In this document: piece by piece, positions 23,244-31,365 of the stretch | Numbering within the stretch: the first letter of the stretch is position 1 | How the letters are laid out: each line of letters begins with the position of its first letter | Source: Bacteroidales bacterium UBA1204 | Lineage (GTDB): Bacteria; Bacteroidota; Bacteroidia; Bacteroidales; F082 | DNA length: 31,365 nucleotides | Assembly: GCA_002310075.1 (NCBI GenBank) | Contig: DBXU01000043.1 | Location: forward strand, 2,341-33,705 | Reading direction: 5' to 3' | Position numbers and translations under genes: made by a program | The notes under the pieces: generated by a model | The model's input: the letters and a program-made list of their open reading frames with translations, nothing else | Database searches by the model: none | Told to the model about the DNA's origin: nothing

Positions 23244-24584
23244 ATGAAATACGGAGAAGGACATAGCATTTATTTCTTAGGTATAGGCGGCATCGGCATG
23301 AGCGCCTTGGCACGGTATTACCATAGCCTTGGCTGCACCGTCGCCGGATACGACCGCACCCCTTCGCCGTTGACCAAACAATTGGAAAATGAGGGCATGG
23401 CAATCCATTATGAAGACAATCCCTCTATATTGCCAGCCCTCATTGACATTGTCATCTACACTCCTGCGGTGCCACAAGAACTGAATGAATTCGAAGCACT
23501 ACGGAAACGTGGCGTCCCCATCGTGAAACGTGCACAGGCTCTGGGACAGATCTCAGAGAACCACTTCACCATCGCCATTGCTGGCACCCATGGCAAAACC
23601 ACTACGACCGCCATGATCGCCCACATCCTCAACACATGTGGCGTCAATACCACGGCCTTCATTGGTGGCATTGCCAACAACTTCAACAGTAACCTGTTGC
23701 TCGGCAAAGGCACCGACAGCCTCCTGGTCGTCGAAGCCGATGAATACGACCGTTCCTTCCTACACCTGCATCCCAATATCAGCATTGTCAATTCCGTTGA
23801 CTCCGACCATCTCGATGTCTATGGCGACAAACAACATCTCTTGAAAAGCTTCAACGACTTTGCGAAACTCACTGAGAAACAAGTCATCATCAAGGAAGGA
23901 CTTGCTGTGACTTCCGACAGAGAGTTGCGATTTGGATTCGGAGCACGATGCAACTATCAGTCGAGCATCGTCAAGTCGGAAAATGGCATCACCGATTTCC
24001 TAATCAACGGCGAAGGCAAGATGACCGAAGTCCGTCTCCCACTCGCCGGAGAGCACAACGTGATGAACGCCACAGCCGCTTTCATCGCTGCCAAACTGAT
24101 AGGACTCGACGAAGAACAGATTGCAGCAGCATTGACCACTTTCAAGGGTGTGAAGCGTCGTTTCGACATTAGGGTCAACAACGAGCGTCATTGCTATATC
24201 GATGATTACGCCCACCACCCGGAGGAAATCCGGTCTTGCATCGCCGCTGTCAGAGCTTCCTTCCCCAAGAAACGCCTTACCTTGGTGTTCCAGCCCCACC
24301 TCTTTACCCGCACGCGCGACTTCATGAATGAGTTTGCCACCACCCTAGGATTGGCCGACGAAATCATCCTTCTCGACATCTATCCCGCTCGCGAACGCCC
24401 CATCGAAGGAATCACCTCACAAGCCCTTCTTGACAAAATGACCAATGCCAACAAGAGGCTTTGCACCAAGCAGGAGCTCCTCAACATCGTAGAAAAAGAA
24501 AAGCCCGAGTTGCTTGTAACGATGGGCGCTGGCGATATCGACCGTTTTGTTGAACCCTTAGAAAAAATGATAGCATCATGGTAA
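23244..24584 (+). CDS. murC: UDP-MurNAc:L-alanine ligase MurC
   Basis: A 446-residue, full-length Mur ligase that starts the stem peptide. The N-terminal domain has the UDP-binding loop FLGIGGIGMSALA, the ATP loop is GTHGKTT at 114-120, and EADEYDRSFLHLHP, DDYAHHPEEI and FQPHLFTRT are typical MurC motifs of the central and C-terminal domains. All three domains are present. It overlaps ftsQ by 7 bases. Confidence 0.97.
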   Translation: MKYGEGHSIYFLGIGGIGMSALARYYHSLGCTVAGYDRTPSPLTKQLENEGMAIHYEDNPSILPALIDIVIYTPAVPQELNEFEALRKRGVPIVKRAQALGQISENHFTIAIAGTHGKTTTTAMIAHILNTCGVNTTAFIGGIANNFNSNLLLGKGTDSLLVVEADEYDRSFLHLHPNISIVNSVDSDHLDVYGDKQHLLKSFNDFAKLTEKQVIIKEGLAVTSDRELRFGFGARCNYQSSIVKSENGITDFLINGEGKMTEVRLPLAGEHNVMNATAAFIAAKLIGLDEEQIAAALTTFKGVKRRFDIRVNNERHCYIDDYAHHPEEIRSCIAAVRASFPKKRLTLVFQPHLFTRTRDFMNEFATTLGLADEIILLDIYPARERPIEGITSQALLDKMTNANKRLCTKQELLNIVEKEKPELLVTMGAGDIDRFVEPLEKMIASW

Positions 24585-25348
24585 AGAAGATACTGAGCAT
24601 AGTAGCCTGGGTTATTACTGCAGCCGCTTTGGTAGCCTTATTCATCTTTGCCCGTGAATACTATCTGAAGCAACCCGTCAAATCCGTAAACCTCAACATC
24701 GAGCGGAAGCAAGACAGCGGCTTCGTGAAAGAAACCGTCATCCTCAACAAAGTGGGGCAAATGTGCGAAAAGTCGAAGATCGGCACTTTCAACATGATGG
24801 CTGTCAAAAACCAGATGCATTCCAACCCTTGGGTAGAAACAAGTTCTGCTTTCATCGACATGCAAGGCATCTTAAACATCAACGTCAAGGAATACGATCC
24901 CGTTCTTAGAGTATACACCCAGCAAGGGCAGTCCCTATATCTCACCGAACAAGGCATCGCAGTGCCCTCCAGCAACGAATACACCCCCTATGTGCTCATT
25001 GCAAGTGGTCGTTTCAGCCTCGATTCCCTAAGACATCCACACGTTCTATGCGACACTCTTGACAACGAGCGCAATCTGATAGACGCCCTGTACATCTACA
25101 AAGCCATCAAAAACAACGACTTCATGAGCAATTGTGTGGGGCAGATCTATTGCGACAACAGAAATGATTTCGAGTTGGTCATCAAGGATGTCGACGCACG
25201 TGTCATCGTAGGTGACACCTGCAACATCGACGACAAGCTGAAAAGGATGGAGATTTTCATGAAGCAGAAGACCTATAACTCGGAACTGTTAAGGATGAAA
25301 AAAATCAATTTAAAATATAAAAATCAAATAGTTTGCACGAAAGGATAA
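24578..25348 (+). CDS. ftsQ: Cell division protein FtsQ
   Basis: A 256-residue bitopic protein. A short cytoplasmic N-terminus is followed by one transmembrane span (ILSIVAWVITAAALVALFIF, about 5-24), then a POTRA-like and a beta domain in the periplasm. VETSSAFIDMQGILNINVKE and DPVLRVYTQQGQSLYLTEQG are the parts most like other FtsQ proteins of the phylum. FtsQ recruits later division proteins. Identification leans on topology, length and its place between murC and ftsA. Confidence 0.88.
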   Translation: MVKKILSIVAWVITAAALVALFIFAREYYLKQPVKSVNLNIERKQDSGFVKETVILNKVGQMCEKSKIGTFNMMAVKNQMHSNPWVETSSAFIDMQGILNINVKEYDPVLRVYTQQGQSLYLTEQGIAVPSSNEYTPYVLIASGRFSLDSLRHPHVLCDTLDNERNLIDALYIYKAIKNNDFMSNCVGQIYCDNRNDFELVIKDVDARVIVGDTCNIDDKLKRMEIFMKQKTYNSELLRMKKINLKYKNQIVCTKG

Positions 25349-25352
25349 AGTC

Positions 25353-26711
25353 ATGAACGAAGGAAAAATCATCGTCGGTTTAGACATCGGAACAACCAAA
25401 GTAGCCTGTATCGTAGGCCGCAAGGCTGAGAACGGGAAAATTGAGATTTTGGGATACGGCAAAACCGTATCGACGGGCGTCAGAAGAGGCGTCGTCACCA
25501 ACATCTTCGAAACAGTAGAAGCCATTAAAATCGCCGTCAAACAGGCCGAAGACCAGTCGGGCGTCGAAATCAACCGCGTCAGCGTCGGCATTGCAGGGCA
25601 ACACATCAAGAGCCTGCAACACCGTGGCGTCATGATGCGCGACAACCCAGAGACTGAGATCACGGATGCCGAACTTGAACGCCTGCGTCACGACACGTTC
25701 AAGATCAACATGACGCCGGGCGAAGAAATCATCGACGTCATCCGTCAAGACACCTACGTCGATGGAGAGCTGGCCACCAATCCCGTGGGCATGTTGGGCA
25801 ATAAGATCGAAGCCAACTTCCACGTCATCATCGGTCAGACCTCTGCTGCCAAAAACATCGTGAAATGCATTGAAAGTGCAGGCTTGTCGATGGATTACAT
25901 GATTTTGGAGCCCATCGCATCGGCACAAGCCGTGTTGGATGAAGAAGAAAAAGACGCCGGTGTTGTCCTCATCGACATAGGCGGCGGCACCACCGACATC
26001 GCCATCTTCAAAGAAAAGAAGATACAACACACGGCTGTCATCCCCTTCGGCGGCAACATCATCACCGAAGACATCTGCACAGGATGCTCCATCATCAAGC
26101 ACTATGCAGAGGAAGTCAAAGTGAAGTTCGGCTCCGCCCTTGCCAGCGAAAACCGCGACGACGAAGTGGTCTCCATCCCTGGCATCAAAGGAAGAGAACC
26201 CAAAGAGATTTCGTTCAAGAACCTAGCCCACATCATCCAAGCTCGACTTGAAGAGATCTTTGAGCTGGTCAACTACGAGATCCAAAAAGCGAAATCAGAA
26301 AACCAACTCATCGCTGGCATCGTCCTCACAGGTGGTGGTGCCATGATGAAAGACATACAGATGCTTGCCGAATTCAAGACGGGCTTGGAAGTCCGCATCG
26401 GTCACCCTGACGAGCACCTCGCTCAAACAACAATGAAAGAGCTATCGAGTCCCATGTATTCCACCAGCATCGGCATCGTCATCGAAAGCATAGCAAGGAT
26501 GCAACTCGACAGCAAGCTCCACGCCTCACAGGAAGCCGAAAAAGCGAAAGCCCACGTCGTAGCCGTCCAAGAGGTAGCCATCGAAGACGCTGCCAACGAA
26601 GAAGAGATGGATTCGAAAGACAAGAAAGGCGGCAAGACCAAGAAAAAGATCGACCTCAAGGAAATCATCACCTCCTTCTCGAACATTTTCACCACTGATG
26701 ACATCAAATAA
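25353..26711 (+). CDS. ftsA: Cell division actin homologue FtsA
   Basis: A 452-residue actin-fold ATPase that tethers FtsZ to the membrane. The phosphate-1 loop is GLDIGTTKVACIVG near residue 5, phosphate-2 is VLIDIGGGTTDIAIF near 205, and the adenosine motif is GIVLTGGGAMMKDI near 321. The FtsA-specific 1C subdomain lies between RRGVVTNIFETVEAI and the second phosphate loop. After a charged linker the C-terminus ends with an amphipathic stretch (LKEIITSFSNIFTTDD) likely to be the membrane-targeting helix. It is followed by ftsZ after 14 bases. Confidence 0.96.
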   Translation: MNEGKIIVGLDIGTTKVACIVGRKAENGKIEILGYGKTVSTGVRRGVVTNIFETVEAIKIAVKQAEDQSGVEINRVSVGIAGQHIKSLQHRGVMMRDNPETEITDAELERLRHDTFKINMTPGEEIIDVIRQDTYVDGELATNPVGMLGNKIEANFHVIIGQTSAAKNIVKCIESAGLSMDYMILEPIASAQAVLDEEEKDAGVVLIDIGGGTTDIAIFKEKKIQHTAVIPFGGNIITEDICTGCSIIKHYAEEVKVKFGSALASENRDDEVVSIPGIKGREPKEISFKNLAHIIQARLEEIFELVNYEIQKAKSENQLIAGIVLTGGGAMMKDIQMLAEFKTGLEVRIGHPDEHLAQTTMKELSSPMYSTSIGIVIESIARMQLDSKLHASQEAEKAKAHVVAVQEVAIEDAANEEEMDSKDKKGGKTKKKIDLKEIITSFSNIFTTDDIK

Positions 26712-26725
26712 TGAAACGCTGACCT

Positions 26726-28441
26726 ATGGACAACAATTACACTATCAACACTCCTAACAACGACGAATTATTCAAACCCGTCAATATGGAAGTCCCCAAC
26801 TACATTAAGGTAATCGGTGTCGGCGGCGGCGGCGGCAATGCTGTCAACCACATGATGGAAGAAGGCATCAAGGGCGTCGATTTCATTCTTTGCAACACCG
26901 ACTATCAGGCTTTGATGAAAAGCAATGTGAAAACCAAGGTACACCTCGGCAAACGCGATTTGGGCGCTGGAAACGATCCCAGAATCGGACGTGAAGCTGC
27001 TGAGATGAGCCGTGGCGAAATAGAAAGCATTCTCGATGAAGACACCAAAATGTTGTTCGTCACCGCTGGCATGGGTGGTGGAACAGGTACTGGCGCTGCA
27101 CCTGTCATCGCAAAAATCGCTAAAGACCGCGGCATCCTTACCGTGGGCATCGTCACCATGCCAATGGAAAGAGAAGGCCGTCGCCGCAAGCTGCAGGCCC
27201 TCTCCGGCATCGACGAGCTGAAAGCCTGTGTCGACACACTCATTCTTATCAGCACCGACAAACTCCGCGACGAATACGGCAACATGCGACTCTCCGAAGC
27301 CTTCAAGAAAGCCGATGACGTGCTGACAACAGCCGCCAAAGGCATCGCCGAAATCATCACGGTTCCGGGTTACGTCAACGTCGACTTCGAGGATGTCACC
27401 ACTGTCATGAAAGACAGCGGTAAAGCCATCATGGGCACTGGTGTCGCAGAAGGCGAAAACAGGGCGCAAAGGGCCATTGAAGACGCCATCAAGTCACCCC
27501 TGCTGAACGACTCCAACATTGAAGGCGCCAAGAACATCCTGCTTTACATCACATCGGGGAGCAATGAGGTCACACTCGACGAGGTGGATGACATCCTCGA
27601 GATAGCACAAAACACTTGTGGCAACAACTCAGATGTCATCTGGGGCAACGGCACTGACGAAAGCTTGGGTGAGGCTTTGAGCGTAACCCTAATTGCCACT
27701 GGATTCAACCACGAAAACAAGCCCAACGACTGGCATTCGATCGAAGACCACAAGAAGAGCACTCCTTCTGAACCCCAAAACAAGAAAAAATATGACCTTG
27801 AAGGTAACCTCATCGGAGAGCCCAAACTCCCACCCGTTGTGACGACAGTAGAAACTCCAAAGCCTCAAGAAGCCAAAGTGGTGGAAGAGCCTGAATCCAA
27901 AGAGACCGAAACACCTGTCAACCAACAGCCTGAAGAAGAAAAGGTGGTACACACCTTGTTCTCAGACGAAGATGAAGAACCTTTGGCACCCATCGATCCA
28001 GAGCCTATCGTCGAAACTACACCTACCCCAATGCCAACACCGGAGCCTACGCCTATCTTCCATCCTGAAGAGGAAAAGCCCGTTGTCAGGATCTTTGACA
28101 ATCCATTCCGTTCGACTGGTGAAGACGATGGGTTCGAGATCACGTCCCACTTCATCACCAAGGAAGAGGTGACCGCAAAAGCAGAACAGGAAGTCGCTTT
28201 GATGGAAAGCAAAAAAGCGAAACAAAACGATCCCAAGGATGAACTGAAAAAACAAAGGTTGCGTGCATTGAGCATGAACTTCAGGACGCAAAAAGGGCTG
28301 GAAGAACTGGAAAACCAACCTGCCTATTTGCGCCGTAACGTCGACGTGAGCCATTCCAACCAAATCGACGTCTCACATTATACCACCTCGAAAGAGGGCA
28401 TCAGCGGCGAGAATCCTTTCCTCCACGACAACGTGGACTAA
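26726..28441 (+). CDS. ftsZ: Cell division tubulin homologue FtsZ
   Basis: A 571-residue FtsZ. The GTPase domain carries IGVGGGGGNAVNHM near residue 30, the tubulin signature GGGTGTG at 117-123 and the T7 loop NVDFEDVTTVMKDSG near 216. The core ends near residue 330. A long Pro/Glu-rich linker (about 340-530) follows, then a conserved tail with PAYLRRNVDVSH and the terminal PFLHDNVD typical of Bacteroidota. The linker accounts for the length beyond the roughly 400 residues of many FtsZ proteins. It is the last gene of the cluster and is followed by a terminator. Confidence 0.97.
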   Translation: MDNNYTINTPNNDELFKPVNMEVPNYIKVIGVGGGGGNAVNHMMEEGIKGVDFILCNTDYQALMKSNVKTKVHLGKRDLGAGNDPRIGREAAEMSRGEIESILDEDTKMLFVTAGMGGGTGTGAAPVIAKIAKDRGILTVGIVTMPMEREGRRRKLQALSGIDELKACVDTLILISTDKLRDEYGNMRLSEAFKKADDVLTTAAKGIAEIITVPGYVNVDFEDVTTVMKDSGKAIMGTGVAEGENRAQRAIEDAIKSPLLNDSNIEGAKNILLYITSGSNEVTLDEVDDILEIAQNTCGNNSDVIWGNGTDESLGEALSVTLIATGFNHENKPNDWHSIEDHKKSTPSEPQNKKKYDLEGNLIGEPKLPPVVTTVETPKPQEAKVVEEPESKETETPVNQQPEEEKVVHTLFSDEDEEPLAPIDPEPIVETTPTPMPTPEPTPIFHPEEEKPVVRIFDNPFRSTGEDDGFEITSHFITKEEVTAKAEQEVALMESKKAKQNDPKDELKKQRLRALSMNFRTQKGLEELENQPAYLRRNVDVSHSNQIDVSHYTTSKEGISGENPFLHDNVD

Positions 28442-28481
28442 GGCTTTTCCCAAACTGCAAACTATTTGATTCTGATGCGTG

Positions 28482-28511
28482 AAACGGGGCTCTAACGGGC
28501 CCCGTTTAGGT
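28482..28511 (+). terminator. Terminator after ftsZ
   Basis: A 9-base perfect stem (AAACGGGGC with GCCCCGTTT) around an 8-base loop is followed by a T-rich stretch (AGGTTTT). It closes the dcw operon 40 bases after ftsZ. Confidence 0.8.
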
Positions 28512-28552
28512 TTTACTTTAACAGGAAACTCTCTCCATTGAGGGAAAAACAT

Positions 28553-28560
28553 TATTTTTG
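28553..28560 (+). promoter_or_regulatory. -7 box of the RNA methyltransferase gene
   Basis: A perfect TAnnTTTG (TATTTTTG) lies 30 bases before the ATG at 28591. The TTG inside it should not be taken as a start codon. The -33 box is not clear. Confidence 0.55.
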
Positions 28561-28590
28561 CGCCCAACTCCAAAAGCTCGTCACATTCCT

Positions 28591-29112
28591 ATGACCTATT
28601 TGAAATCCAACGAACTGTTCAAGCAAATCAACACTGAAAGCCTCTATCAGCGCATTCCTCGGCCCATGGTGGTCGCCGACCATCTGATGACGCCCGACAA
28701 TCTTGGGGCATTGATTCGTCTGGCCGACAATATCGGTGCTACAGAAGTGTGCTTTCTTGGCAGTGAGAAGGAGCATAAAATGGGAAAAGTCAGGCGATCG
28801 GCTGCATCCAGCAGAGACAATATCAAATGGTACTTTGCTGAAACGGACAATCTCCATGACGTCATCCCCCAAAACAAGACCATTGTCGCCATTGAGACTG
28901 CCGACAATGCCACCTGTATCTACGACACAGAACTGCCCGAGGACATTGCCTTCGTAGTCGGAAACGAAAGCAAAGGCCTTGACGAGTCGTTGTTATCACA
29001 ATGCAACATGGTAGTATATATACCTGTTCCAGGACCAACCCGTTCGTTGAATGTCAGCCAAGCCACAGCCGTTGCCCTTTTCGAATGGCAACGTCAAATG
29101 TTGAAGCGATGA
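28591..29112 (+). CDS. SpoU/TrmH-family RNA 2'-O-ribose methyltransferase
   Basis: A 173-residue knotted (SPOUT) methyltransferase. The three SpoU motifs are visible: TPDNLGALIRLADNIGATEV near residue 30, FVVGNESKGLDESLL near 122, and IPVPGPTRSLNVSQATAVAL near 143. It transfers a methyl group from SAM to a ribose 2'-OH of tRNA or rRNA; the exact target is not evident. The length fits the short form without an N-terminal L30e-like domain. It overlaps the following HAD gene by 4 bases (ATGA). Confidence 0.85.
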   Translation: MTYLKSNELFKQINTESLYQRIPRPMVVADHLMTPDNLGALIRLADNIGATEVCFLGSEKEHKMGKVRRSAASSRDNIKWYFAETDNLHDVIPQNKTIVAIETADNATCIYDTELPEDIAFVVGNESKGLDESLLSQCNMVVYIPVPGPTRSLNVSQATAVALFEWQRQMLKR

Positions 29113-29804
29113 AGCAGTATCGGCACATATTCTTCGACCTTGACCGTACCTTATGGGACTTTGACGCAGCAGCCGAAGTCGCCTTTGAACGTATCTATGA
29201 GAAATACAGGTTGAAGGAACTTGGCATCCCAAGTGCACATGATTTTCACGAGGTATATCATCCATTGAACGAACAGCTATGGGTGCTTTATCGTGCCAAC
29301 CAAATCACCAAGGACGATCTCAATCGCACTCGTTTCCTGAAGCCTTTGGAACATTATGGTATCCACGATATCGATTTGGCTGACCATCTGAGTGAAGACT
29401 ATGTTTATTGGTCGCCTCGGATTGTCAGACTCGTTACTGGGACGATGGGACTTCTGGACTATTTAAGGCCCAAATACCATCTTCATATTATCACCAATGG
29501 CTTCCAAGAAATACAACACACCAAATTGAATGGTTCGGGGTTAGAGCCTTATTTTGAGACCTTGACGGTGTCGGAGGAAGTCGGCGTAAAAAAGCCCAAT
29601 CCTGAAATTTTCCTGTACGCGCTACGCAAGGCAGGTGCAAAAGCCGAAGAAAGCCTGATGATAGGTGATGAGATGGCTGTTGATATTGATGGAGCCCGCG
29701 CTGCAGGGATAGACCAATTATATTACAATCCAAGTGGAGCAGACACGATAGGTAGCCGCACTTTTGAAGTAAAAAGCTTGATGGAAATCACCAAATTGCT
29801 CTGA
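29109..29804 (+). CDS. YjjG-type HAD hydrolase, probable nucleotidase
   Basis: A 231-residue HAD phosphatase with an alpha-helical cap. Motif I is FFDLDRTLWD with Asp 10 and Asp 12, motif II is IITNGFQ, motif III Lys is in GVKKPNPEIF, and motif IV is IGDEMAVDIDGA. The FFDLD-TLW opening and overall length match the YjjG family, which removes phosphate from non-canonical pyrimidine nucleotides. A longer frame back to 29001 only runs through the end of the methyltransferase gene. Its stop codon directly abuts the stop of the convergent psd gene. Confidence 0.85.
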   Translation: MKQYRHIFFDLDRTLWDFDAAAEVAFERIYEKYRLKELGIPSAHDFHEVYHPLNEQLWVLYRANQITKDDLNRTRFLKPLEHYGIHDIDLADHLSEDYVYWSPRIVRLVTGTMGLLDYLRPKYHLHIITNGFQEIQHTKLNGSGLEPYFETLTVSEEVGVKKPNPEIFLYALRKAGAKAEESLMIGDEMAVDIDGARAAGIDQLYYNPSGADTIGSRTFEVKSLMEITKLL

Positions 29805-30479
29805 TTATTTCAGTCGTGCCAAAACCGTTTCTTTACCTATGGTCTTATCCCCTATCTTCACTGCGATATCGGCGTCCAAAGGCAAAAACACATCCACTCG
29901 TGAGCCAAAGCGAATCATACCCAATTCTTCGCCGACCATGGCCTCTTCACCAGGTTGCAGGTCACATACAATGCGACGTGCCACAAATCCGGCAATCTGC
30001 CTAACCATGATCTCACGTCCTTTTGAATCCTTGATAATGATGGTATTATGTTCGTTATCGGAAGAAGATTTTGGCTTAAACGCCAACAAAAACTTCCCTG
30101 GATGGTATTTGTAATAGGTCACTATGCCATTGAAAGGGAAAAAATTGACATGCACGTCATAGATAGACATGAATATTGAAATCTGACGGCGTTCATCGTG
30201 AAAATACTCCTCTTCCATAACCACTTCGTTGGCAGCCACTTCGCCATCAGCAGGCGAGATGACAGCGTTTTCTTCTATTGTGGTCTTACGCCAAATCGGG
30301 ACACGGAAGAAGCGGACCGTCAAAATAAGAACCAAGACCTCAAACACATAAAAAAGATAATGCCATATCGTTTGTGAGGGGCAAAGCCAATTGACAAGAA
30401 AGACTAACGCCGCAACAATGGCAAAGGCTATCAGTATAGCTTTCGTTCCTTCTTCGTGTATCTTTCTATGGATTCTCAT
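29805..30479 (-). CDS. psd: Phosphatidylserine decarboxylase proenzyme (short, pyruvoyl type)
   Basis: A 224-residue protein that converts phosphatidylserine to phosphatidylethanolamine at the inner membrane. Two hydrophobic segments lie near the N-terminus (AILIAFAIVAALVFLVNWL and IWHYLFYVFEVLVLILTV). The catalytic domain has VISPADGEVA, FMSIYDVHVNFFPFNG and the self-cleavage site FGSR. Cleavage before Ser 193 would leave a pyruvoyl-bearing alpha chain of about 32 residues. The short form without a long N-terminal domain is usual in this phylum. It overlaps cdsA by 4 bases. Confidence 0.93.
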   Translation of the reverse strand: MRIHRKIHEEGTKAILIAFAIVAALVFLVNWLCPSQTIWHYLFYVFEVLVLILTVRFFRVPIWRKTTIEENAVISPADGEVAANEVVMEEEYFHDERRQISIFMSIYDVHVNFFPFNGIVTYYKYHPGKFLLAFKPKSSSDNEHNTIIIKDSKGREIMVRQIAGFVARRIVCDLQPGEEAMVGEELGMIRFGSRVDVFLPLDADIAVKIGDKTIGKETVLARLK

Positions 30480-31288
30480 AGCAGCTGCAAATAAACGAAA
30501 ATAAAAGGCACGCTAAACAAAACGGAGTCAAAACGATCCAAAATGCCGCCATGGCCAGGGATCAGTTTTCCAGAGTCCTTCACTCCTGCTTGGCGTTTCA
30601 GCATCGACTCGCACAAATCGCCCAAGGTACCAAACACGACAGCGAGGGCGGCCATACCGATACCGACAGAAACGGGGAGCCAATCCGAATAATGGGCGAA
30701 TATCATTGTGGCAATAAGCGTGAACACAAGCCCACCTATACTGCCTTCAATAGTTTTTCCAGGAGAAATGCGAGAGAAAAGTTTATGTTTCCCTAGCAGT
30801 TTTCCAGTCAGATAAGCAAAGATATCATTAGCCCAAAGAAGGCAGAAAACCAAGATAACCAAGCCAGGGCCTGCTATATTACCGAGTAGGTCAGTGCGAT
30901 AAAAGAAAAGCATCAAGGAAGCGGGCAAGACAAGGAAAAACAAGCTGGCGTAAAAAAAGCCAAACACTTGTTTGACATCCTTGTTGGTGGAGAATAATGC
31001 CACCAGGAAAGGCAACAGCAATAATGGGATTTCAAGCAGAAGCCATTGGCTGGGGATGACTTGCAAGGCTGTCAAAGCTGCGCAAGTAAAGGATGTTATA
31101 GAAAGCAACTCTCCCAACAAAAGATAAGGGAGAAAGTCAGATTGTAGCAATCGAGCCATCTCGAAGGTACCCCAAGCAACGACAAAAAGCAATAAAGCAG
31201 CAAAAGCCCAAGGAGAAAGGCATATAGATCCCAGCAACACGACGGCCAAACACAAGCCGGAAATTGATCGAATCAGCAATTCTTTCAT
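30476..31288 (-). CDS. cdsA: Phosphatidate cytidylyltransferase CdsA
   Basis: A 270-residue polytopic membrane enzyme that makes CDP-diacylglycerol from phosphatidic acid and CTP, the precursor of phosphatidylserine and hence of the psd substrate. The family signature is complete near the C-terminus: SMLKRQAGVKDSGKLIPGHG followed by GILDRFDSVLF. About seven or eight hydrophobic segments precede it. The ATG at 31288 is chosen; the upstream TTG at 31312 lies in the -7 promoter box. No phosphatidylserine synthase gene is in the window. Confidence 0.96.
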   Translation of the reverse strand: MKELLIRSISGLCLAVVLLGSICLSPWAFAALLLFVVAWGTFEMARLLQSDFLPYLLLGELLSITSFTCAALTALQVIPSQWLLLEIPLLLLPFLVALFSTNKDVKQVFGFFYASLFFLVLPASLMLFFYRTDLLGNIAGPGLVILVFCLLWANDIFAYLTGKLLGKHKLFSRISPGKTIEGSIGGLVFTLIATMIFAHYSDWLPVSVGIGMAALAVVFGTLGDLCESMLKRQAGVKDSGKLIPGHGGILDRFDSVLFSVPFIFVYLQLL

Positions 31289-31309
31289 GACTAAAGGTAA
31301 TATGGAATG

Positions 31310-31317
31310 CAAAAGTA
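31310..31317 (-). promoter_or_regulatory. -7 box of the cdsA-psd operon
   Basis: A perfect minus-strand TACTTTTG lies 21 bases upstream of the cdsA ATG. No clear TTTG is found at the expected -33 position. Confidence 0.55.
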
Positions 31318-31365
31318 ATAAAAATGAAGGAAAGGAAGCGTATAAAAACGAAGAAGCCTTCGCGC

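Noticed and set aside
28558..28590. TTG start for the RNA methyltransferase
   Set aside because: The TTG is part of a perfect TAnnTTTG promoter box, so the ATG at 28591 is used.
1..31365. tRNA, rRNA, riboswitch, integrase or phage genes
   Set aside because: No cloverleaf, rRNA segment, conserved riboswitch core or recombinase was recognised by reading. A covariance-model search would be decisive and was not possible.

Overview
The window is a stretch of chromosome from a member of the Bacteroidota, most likely order Bacteroidales. Four things point there: the dcw gene order with no murF or ddl; promoter -7 boxes of the TAnnTTTG type; a PorT-like outer-membrane barrel and a type IX secretion (T9SS) C-terminal sorting domain; and an FtsZ ending in PFLHDNVD. 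A T9SS substrate argues against a typical Bacteroides and fits Prevotella-like or uncultured gut/rumen Bacteroidales. This placement is inference from gene content; no species can be named.

Layout. (1) 1-1357, minus strand: a two-gene operon of an FlK-like hotdog thioesterase and an AlkZ-like DNA glycosylase that runs off the window. The glycosylase gene carries a perfect 26-bp palindrome in frame. (2) 1451-3585, plus strand: a PreA-like Fe-S flavoprotein and a PorT-family barrel. (3) 3586-9893, accessory block: two tandem small HTH regulators, each preceded by a TGTGGT-N7-ACCACA dyad, a 1625-residue von Willebrand A/GLUG protein exported by T9SS, a heptamer-repeat hairpin, and an 84-residue protein with a signal peptide and a CTERM-like tail. 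(4) 9894-10669, non-coding: terminators followed by a dense cluster of REP-like palindromes, a 179-bp inverted-repeat element and 18-bp tandem repeats. (5) 10670-13411, minus strand: a YeaQ/YmgE membrane protein, then an operon of PlsC-like O-acyltransferase, OlsB-like N-acyltransferase and EngB. The two acyltransferases resemble the GlsA/GlsB pair that makes glycine lipids in Bacteroides.

(6) 13527-28507, plus strand: the division and cell wall cluster mraZ-rsmH-ftsL-ftsI-murE-mraY-(murD remnant)-ftsW-murG-murC-ftsQ-ftsA-ftsZ, mostly with overlapping or nearly abutting genes, closed by a clear terminator after ftsZ. The murD position holds only the C-terminal domain of MurD; the UDP-substrate and ATPase domains are absent. 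(7) 28553-29804, plus strand: a SpoU-family RNA methyltransferase and a YjjG-like HAD hydrolase, meeting stop-to-stop with (8) 29805-31288, minus strand: cdsA-psd for phosphatidylethanolamine synthesis.

How it works together: most of the window is envelope biology. It covers peptidoglycan precursor synthesis and septation (dcw), phospholipid and probably aminolipid synthesis, an outer-membrane barrel and a T9SS-exported surface protein under apparent local HTH control. The observations most worth following are the truncated MurD, the dyad-linked HTH/adhesin/CTERM-like module, and the palindrome inserted in frame in the glycosylase gene.
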